Assembly: GCA_934101275.1 (NCBI GenBank)
Contig: CAKOQM010000008.1
Location: 1 to 36,221, forward strand
Direction of reading: 5' to 3'
DNA: 36,221 bases
From: an uncultured Bacilli bacterium
Lineage (GTDB): Bacteria; Bacillota_I; Bacilli_A; RF39; UBA660
The first letter of the stretch is position 1; each line of letters begins with the position of its first letter. Of this stretch, positions 31,825 through 36,221 are shown one piece after another. The translations under genes and the position numbers were made by a program. The notes beneath the pieces are model-generated. The model saw only the letters and a program-made list of their open reading frames with translations. It was not told where the DNA came from and did no database searches.

Positions 31825-31892
31825 CAGTATTAAATGTGCTTGTAAAAGTTAATTGTTAAATTGATGAGAATTTAAAATTAACCTTAATACTG
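31825..31892. repeat. Large imperfect palindrome between yihY-type gene and gpmI
   Basis: Outer arms CAGTATTAA (31825-31833) and TTAATACTG (31884-31892) enclose inner arms GTTAATTGTTAAATT (31848-31862) and AATTTAAAATTAAC (31869-31882) around a six-base loop. AAGCACA/TGTGCTT (31817-31841) is a competing small hairpin. No T run follows, so it is not a simple terminator. Confidence 0.6.
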
Positions 31893-31894
31893 AA

Positions 31895-31930
31895 AAAGGA
31901 AAGAATAGAGAGACTCTTTTCTTTTTTTTT
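31895..31930 (+). terminator. Terminator upstream of gpmI
   Basis: AAAGGAAAGA (31895-31904) pairs with TCTTTTCTTT (31915-31924, one G-U) followed by T. The T tract may double as the -35 region for gpmI. Confidence 0.6.
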
Positions 31931-31936
31931 ACAATA

Positions 31937-31945
31937 TGTTAAAAT
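31937..31945 (+). promoter_or_regulatory. Possible extended -10 of gpmI
   Basis: TGTTAAAAT, 30 bases before ATG 31975; no convincing -35. Confidence 0.35.
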
Positions 31946-31974
31946 ATTTTTACGTTATGAGAGGAAATGAAACA

Positions 31975-33477
31975 ATGAAAAAAATATGTATGGTTGTGTT
32001 AGATGGATTTGGATACAGTGATAATAAACTTGGTAATGCAGTAATGATGGCACCTCCAACGAATTTTTTGAATTTATGGAAAAAATATCCACATAGTTTG
32101 TTAGAGGCAAGTGAAGAAGCTGTTGGCTTACCAAAAGGTCAATTTGGTAATAGTGAAGTGGGTCATATGACCATCGGAGCAGGTTATAAAATACTCCAAT
32201 CTAATGAACTAATTAATAACTTTTTAGATGGTGATTATCATCAAAATGAAGTTTTTGAAGAACTTTTAGAAAAAGCTCGGGAAACAGGTAAAAATGTTCA
32301 TTTAATTGGTCTTACGAGTGATGGAGGCGTTCATGGTAATATTGAACACACTTTAAAGTTACTTACTATTTTTGCTAAAGAGAATATTCAAAATGTTTAT
32401 GTTCACGTTATTAGTGATGGTCGCGATACTGATATTCATTCTTTATATAATTATATTTCTATGTTAGAAGAAAAAATGAAAGAAACTGGTGTTGGTAAAA
32501 TAGCCTCAATCTGTGGCCGTTATTATGCGATGGATCGGGATAAAAATTTTGAAAGAACGAAAAAATATTATGATTTAATTGTTAGTGGCGAAGGTATTTT
32601 AGCCGAGAATATTCCTAAAGCGATTCAAACTTGTTATGCCAAAGATATCACCGATGAATTTATTCCTCCTTTAAAAACTAAGGATTATCAAAATATTTTG
32701 GAAGATGATATCATTTTATGGACGAATTATCGTATTGATAGAGCTAAACAAATTATGAGTGCTTTAGCGATGAATAATTTTACCGATTTTGAGGTCAGTG
32801 AGGCCAAATTTAATAGTTATTCTTTTTTACCTATTGACTCTAAAATAAAAGCAAAAAATATTTTAGAAAGAGCTAAAATTAATATGCCTTTAGGGGTTTA
32901 TTTATCTAAGCTTGGTCTTACGCAAGCCAGAGTAGCAGAAACAGAAAAATATGCCCATGTTACCTATTTCTTTGATGGGGAAAGTAATGCCTCTTTAGAA
33001 GGATGTCAAAAGTTTTTAATTCCTTCTCCTAAAGTTGCAACGTATGACTTAAAACCAGAGATGAGTGCGATTGATGTCACCAAAAAGGTGGTTGGTTGCA
33101 TGGATAAAGACTATGACTTTATACTTGTTAATTATGCCAACCCTGATATGGTTGGCCATACGGGTAACTTAGAAGCTACAATAAAGGCTTGTGTGACGGT
33201 AGATTTATGTTTAAAATTACTTGCTGAAAAAGCCGAAGAAAACTTCTATACTCTAGTAGTTTTAGCTGATCACGGTAATGCTGATAAAATGCTTGATGAA
33301 CAAGGTAATCCTGTAACGACACATACAACAAGTTTAGTACCATTTATTATCACCGATGAGAAAGTAAAACTTGAAGAAAAAGGGGCTTTACCTAATGTAG
33401 CTCCAACGGTATTAGATTACATGCAAATTGCACTTCCAAAAGAAATGAAAGAAACAAAAAGTTTGCTTATAAAGTAG
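31975..33477 (+). CDS. gpmI: 2,3-bisphosphoglycerate-independent phosphoglycerate mutase
   Basis: Interconverts 3- and 2-phosphoglycerate in glycolysis using manganese. From ATG 31975 the 500-residue product has MVVLDGFG (D10), FGNSEVGHMTIGAG with the phosphoryl-carrying Ser60, HVISDGRDTD, GRYYAMDRD, NYANPDMVGHTG, LADHGNADKM and THTTSLVPF, the metal-binding and substrate motifs of GpmI at normal length. GAGAGGAAATG precedes the ATG; the frame extends to 31936, but that region has no ribosome binding site. It is monocistronic, not in the gap-pgk-tpiA cluster. Confidence 0.96.
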   Translation: MKKICMVVLDGFGYSDNKLGNAVMMAPPTNFLNLWKKYPHSLLEASEEAVGLPKGQFGNSEVGHMTIGAGYKILQSNELINNFLDGDYHQNEVFEELLEKARETGKNVHLIGLTSDGGVHGNIEHTLKLLTIFAKENIQNVYVHVISDGRDTDIHSLYNYISMLEEKMKETGVGKIASICGRYYAMDRDKNFERTKKYYDLIVSGEGILAENIPKAIQTCYAKDITDEFIPPLKTKDYQNILEDDIILWTNYRIDRAKQIMSALAMNNFTDFEVSEAKFNSYSFLPIDSKIKAKNILERAKINMPLGVYLSKLGLTQARVAETEKYAHVTYFFDGESNASLEGCQKFLIPSPKVATYDLKPEMSAIDVTKKVVGCMDKDYDFILVNYANPDMVGHTGNLEATIKACVTVDLCLKLLAEKAEENFYTLVVLADHGNADKMLDEQGNPVTTHTTSLVPFIITDEKVKLEEKGALPNVAPTVLDYMQIALPKEMKETKSLLIK

Positions 33478-33498
33478 AAAACGTTTTTAGACGTTTTT
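33478..33498 (+). terminator. Intrinsic terminator of gpmI
   Basis: AAAACGT/ACGTTTT with a six-base loop, then T; it starts right after the stop. Confidence 0.75.
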
Positions 33499-33533
33499 TA
33501 TTTTTGAGAGTGGTTTTTTAATAGGAATACTGT

Positions 33534-33539
33534 TATAAT
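33534..33539 (+). promoter_or_regulatory. -10 element of pcrA
   Basis: TATAAT preceded by TGT (TGTTATAAT), 19 bases before ATG 33558; weak -35. Confidence 0.6.
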
Positions 33540-33557
33540 ACAATGGAGGTTATAGTT

Positions 33558-35639
33558 ATGATAGATTTAACAAATTTGAATGAAAAACAACAAGAAGCCG
33601 TTTTACATAAAGAAGGACCTTGTCTTGTTATTGCTGGGGCTGGTTCTGGTAAAACTAAAGTTTTAACAACCCGCATTGCCAACTTAATAGAAAGTGGTGT
33701 TCCCTCTTATCAAATTTTAGCCATTACTTTTACCAATAAAGCTGCGAAAGAAATGAAAGAAAGAATTGCTAGTCTTACTTCTTTTAATGATGCTTTTGTC
33801 GGTACTTTTCATAGTTTTGGTATGCGTATTATAAGAGAAAATGTTGAAGCTTTAGATATGAAACGAAACTTTACTATTTTAGATAGTGATGATGTCATAA
33901 GTCTTATTAAAAGGATCTTAAAAGAAAAAGGTTATGAACCTAAGGTAGTTTCACCTTATTTTATACGGAGTAAAATAAGTTTTATTAAAAATGAAATGCT
34001 TACAACTTATGAAATTGAAAAGTATTTTACCGATGATTTAGAAAAAATTGCTTATGAAGTTTATTTGGAGTATAATAATATTTTACAAAAAAATAATTCT
34101 GTGGATTTTGATGACTTATTAAGACTTCCTGTTTTGCTTTTTGAACGTCATCCCGATATTTTGGAAATCTATCAAAATCGTTATCGTTACATTTTAATTG
34201 ATGAGTATCAAGATACAAACGAAGTGCAATATAAAATGGTTAAACTTTTAGCTAAAAAAAGGCGTAATTTATTTGTTGTCGGGGACCCAGATCAATCTAT
34301 TTATCAATTCCGGGGCGCTAACTATAAAAATATATTAAATTTTGAAAAAGACTATCCGGATACAAAAGTGATTTCTCTAGAAGATAACTATCGTAGTACC
34401 AAAATGATTTTGGATGCGGCTAATGATGTTATTAAAAATAACCAAAATCGCAAAGAAAAAAATTTGAAAAGTCATCATGGTGATGGGGCCAAAATAAAAT
34501 ATATGCGTGCTGTGGATGAAAAAGAAGAAGGCCATTTTATTATTAAAGAAATAAAAAAATTATTAGAAGAAGGGTATTCTAAAAAAGATATTGCTGTTTT
34601 CTATCGGACAAATGCTCAGTCTCGTTCATTAGAAGAACAGTTTTTGAAAAGTAATATACCTTATAAAGTTGTTGGCAGTTTTTACTTCTATTCCCGAAAA
34701 GAAATTAAAGATTTAATTAGTTATTTAAAGCTTCTTTTAAATCCGGAAGATGATATCAGTTTAAGACGGGTAATTAATACACCTAAAAGAGGCATTGGTG
34801 ATGCTAGTATTGCACGTCTAGAAACTCTTGCTGAAGAAAAAAAGACAAGTATGTTTGACGCGATAGAAAGTGGTAAAGAGCTCATCTTTAAAGGGCTTAT
34901 TAAGACCTTACAAAAAGATGCAGAAAGTCTTAGTCTTACAGAACTTGTGGAGGATGTCTTAACCAAAAGTGGTCTAAAACAAGAACTCGAAAATGAAAAA
35001 TCTTTAGAAGCAGATTTAAGGCTTGATAACTTAAATGAATTTAAAAGTATCACGGCAAATTATGAAAAAGAAACGGGTAGTGTGGATTTAGGTGATTTCT
35101 TAGAAGAAATAAGCCTTGTTGCTGATATAGAAGAGCATAAGGAAGATAAGGATGTTGTCACTCTGATGACTCTTCATAGCGCCAAAGGATTAGAGTTTCC
35201 TATTGTTTTTTTAACAGGTATGGAAGAAGAATTATTTCCACATCAAAACAGTCTTGCTGAAAAAGATGGTTTAGAAGAAGAAAGACGACTTTGTTATGTT
35301 GGAATTACTAGGGCTAAAGAAAGACTTTATTTAACGAATGCCCGGCAAAGAATGCTTTATGGACGTACAAATCAAACGATGCCAAGTCGTTTTCTAGATG
35401 AAATATCAGATGATTTGATTGAAAATTTAAGTAATGAAAGAACGTTTGTTTCAAAGGCAAATATGTATAATAATAGTGATAACACCGATTATCAAGTAGG
35501 CGACATTGTGATTCACGAAATGTTTGGCCGTGGTGTTGTTGTTGGAGTCGATAAAACTTTAATAAGTATTGCTTTTGGAAAACAATATGGTATTAAAAAA
35601 TTGATGAAAAATCATAAAAGTTTAAGGAAGGTAAGTTAA
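33558..35639 (+). CDS. pcrA: ATP-dependent DNA helicase PcrA/UvrD
   Basis: Superfamily 1A helicase that unwinds DNA in repair and clears obstacles at forks. From ATG 33558 the 693-residue product begins NLNEKQQEAVLHKEGPCLVIAGAGSGKT (Walker A 26-33), then ITFTNKAAKEMKERI, GTFHSFGMRI, DEYQDTNEVQY (Walker B), VVGDPDQSIYQFRGA, LEDNYRS, VMTLHSAKGLEFP-like VTLMTLHSAKGLEFP and EEERRLCYVGITRAK, ending with the PcrA C-terminal domain (VGDIVIHEMFGRGVVVGVD). GGAGG precedes ATG 33558. ligA, which follows pcrA in Bacillus, is not downstream here. Confidence 0.96.
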   Translation: MIDLTNLNEKQQEAVLHKEGPCLVIAGAGSGKTKVLTTRIANLIESGVPSYQILAITFTNKAAKEMKERIASLTSFNDAFVGTFHSFGMRIIRENVEALDMKRNFTILDSDDVISLIKRILKEKGYEPKVVSPYFIRSKISFIKNEMLTTYEIEKYFTDDLEKIAYEVYLEYNNILQKNNSVDFDDLLRLPVLLFERHPDILEIYQNRYRYILIDEYQDTNEVQYKMVKLLAKKRRNLFVVGDPDQSIYQFRGANYKNILNFEKDYPDTKVISLEDNYRSTKMILDAANDVIKNNQNRKEKNLKSHHGDGAKIKYMRAVDEKEEGHFIIKEIKKLLEEGYSKKDIAVFYRTNAQSRSLEEQFLKSNIPYKVVGSFYFYSRKEIKDLISYLKLLLNPEDDISLRRVINTPKRGIGDASIARLETLAEEKKTSMFDAIESGKELIFKGLIKTLQKDAESLSLTELVEDVLTKSGLKQELENEKSLEADLRLDNLNEFKSITANYEKETGSVDLGDFLEEISLVADIEEHKEDKDVVTLMTLHSAKGLEFPIVFLTGMEEELFPHQNSLAEKDGLEEERRLCYVGITRAKERLYLTNARQRMLYGRTNQTMPSRFLDEISDDLIENLSNERTFVSKANMYNNSDNTDYQVGDIVIHEMFGRGVVVGVDKTLISIAFGKQYGIKKLMKNHKSLRKVS

Positions 35640-35641
35640 TT

Positions 35642-36001
35642 ATGACAAATTTAGATTTATTAGGTGCAGAAGTTTATAAAAAAGGTAAAGATGCCAGTAT
35701 TATTTTTAAGGAAAATCGACCTTATTTGGTGTGGCAAAGTACACAAGAACAACCTTTACAAAAATTAAATCCAAGTTTATTGTCTTCTTATAAAGAATTA
35801 GAACAAGTTTTAAGATGCGTGAACAAAGCCTATCTTTTAATATCTTATATTGATAGCTATTATAGAACGACTTTATTTTGTGGAAGAAGCGTTTTTGATG
35901 CCAGTGATATGGACTTAAATAAATGTGTTTTTTCATTAAATGAACAAGTGAGATTATCAAGAAAAGGCGTTGAAGCAAAAGTAGGGGGAATAAGAAAATG
36001 A
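35642..36001 (+). CDS. Unrecognised 119-residue protein
   Basis: I do not recognise this small protein. It has no membrane helix or signal peptide; residues 5-35 look beta-rich (LLGAEVYKKGKDASIIFKEN, then LVWQST), residues 45-70 helical, then YYRTTLFCGRSVF. It lies 2 bases after pcrA and its stop overlaps the following nucleotidyltransferase (ATGA), so it is part of an operon starting at pcrA. AAGGAAGG precedes the ATG. One possibility is a protein tied to the sugar-nucleotide enzyme after it, but that rests only on position. Confidence 0.6.
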   Translation: MTNLDLLGAEVYKKGKDASIIFKENRPYLVWQSTQEQPLQKLNPSLLSSYKELEQVLRCVNKAYLLISYIDSYYRTTLFCGRSVFDASDMDLNKCVFSLNEQVRLSRKGVEAKVGGIRK

Positions 36002-36221
36002 AAAAAACATTACTAGTGATGGCTGCTGGTATGGGGAGCCGATTTGGAGGTCTTAAACAAATAACACCAGTTGATGAAGATGGAAACTTTATCATTGATT
36101 ATTCTGTTTTTGATGCGAAAAGAGCGGGCTTTGATACCGTAGTTTTCGTTATAAAAAAAGAAAATTTAAAGGATTTTGAAGAAACAATTGGAAAAAGATT
36201 AAAAGATAAGATTGAAGTAAA
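35998..36221 (+). CDS. Sugar-phosphate nucleotidyltransferase, 3' end cut by the window
   Basis: About 74 residues are visible from ATG 35998: MKKTLLVMAAGMGSRFGGLKQ is the NTP-transferase signature (GxGxRxxxxTxPK-like, here GMGSRFGGLKQ with Lys) of GT-A type nucleotidyltransferases that make NDP-sugars or similar. A G-rich AGTAGGGGGAA is the ribosome binding site. The sequence continues past the window, so its substrate (sugar, choline phosphate or other) and full domain set cannot be read. The start overlaps the upstream stop by 4 bases. Confidence 0.75.
   Translation, partial: MKKTLLVMAAGMGSRFGGLKQITPVDEDGNFIIDYSVFDAKRAGFDTVVFVIKKENLKDFEETIGKRLKDKIEV

Noticed and set aside
31817..31841. 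AAGCACA/TGTGCTT hairpin as terminator of the YihY-type gene
   Set aside because: No T run follows it; the better terminator is at 31895-31930.
1..36221. Reverse transcriptase, Avd protein or template repeat for the candidate variable region
   Set aside because: No protein in the window shows reverse transcriptase motifs and no second GC-rich or AAC-rich copy of the tract was seen; any such system must lie elsewhere.

Overview
The window reads as chromosomal DNA of a low-GC, spore-forming member of the Bacillota, probably an uncultured relative of Bacilli/Erysipelotrichia (my inference). The basis is AT-rich DNA, A/G-rich Shine-Dalgarno sequences, TATAAT promoters (many with an extended TGn), gene order like Bacillus, and sporulation genes (spoVG, yabP, yabQ, cwlD, a SigE/SigK-type sigma factor). 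TGA is used as a stop (truA, the Abi gene, the M23 gene), so this is not the Mycoplasma code. I see no tRNA, rRNA or CRISPR array.

Layout. 1-5022 is a conserved block: spoVG (5' end cut), yabP-yabQ-divIC, two decayed EcfA-like ATPases exactly where ecfA1-ecfA2-ecfT normally precede truA, then truA, rplM-rpsI and cwlD. 5019-8205 holds a zinc-dependent phospholipase C-like gene (minus strand) and an abortive-infection-type HEPN gene overlapping an htrA-type protease gene. 8206-16990 is accessory. It contains a surface protein whose 3' end carries a GC-rich tract resembling the variable region of a diversity-generating retroelement target, a membrane-anchored amidase, an Mbeg1-like lipase, a broken DUF11 repeat gene, a Fic protein, a WxL-domain protein without signal peptide, a sporulation-type sigma factor, a P-loop kinase, and an ABC exporter gene destroyed by an IS1595-type remnant. 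17009-23472 returns to core genes: rpsF-ssb-rpsR, rplI-dnaB, an M23/LysM/G5 cell-wall hydrolase, walJ-rlmH-ung. 23495-31811 has membrane proteins, an unrecognised 562-residue protein paired with a HAAS-like membrane protein, typA, and an operon of a small membrane protein, a double solute-binding/degenerate-GGDEF sensor and a YihY protein. 31975-36221 has gpmI, pcrA, a small unknown and the start of a nucleotidyltransferase.

How it fits together. Translation (rplM, rpsI, rpsF, rpsR, rplI, truA, rlmH, typA), replication and repair (ssb, dnaB, pcrA, ung), wall and spore biology (yabP/Q, cwlD, divIC, M23, amidase, walJ) and glycolysis (gpmI) form the stable backbone; surface and defence-type genes sit between them. 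Genes are tightly packed, with ATGA or TAATG overlaps and intrinsic terminators in most gaps, two of them (after truA and at 26353) reusing the end of the coding sequence as one stem arm.

The two observations I rate highest are the putative diversified tract at about 9795-9925, with no reverse transcriptase in the window, and the complementary loss of ATPase motifs in the EcfA-like pair with no EcfT.
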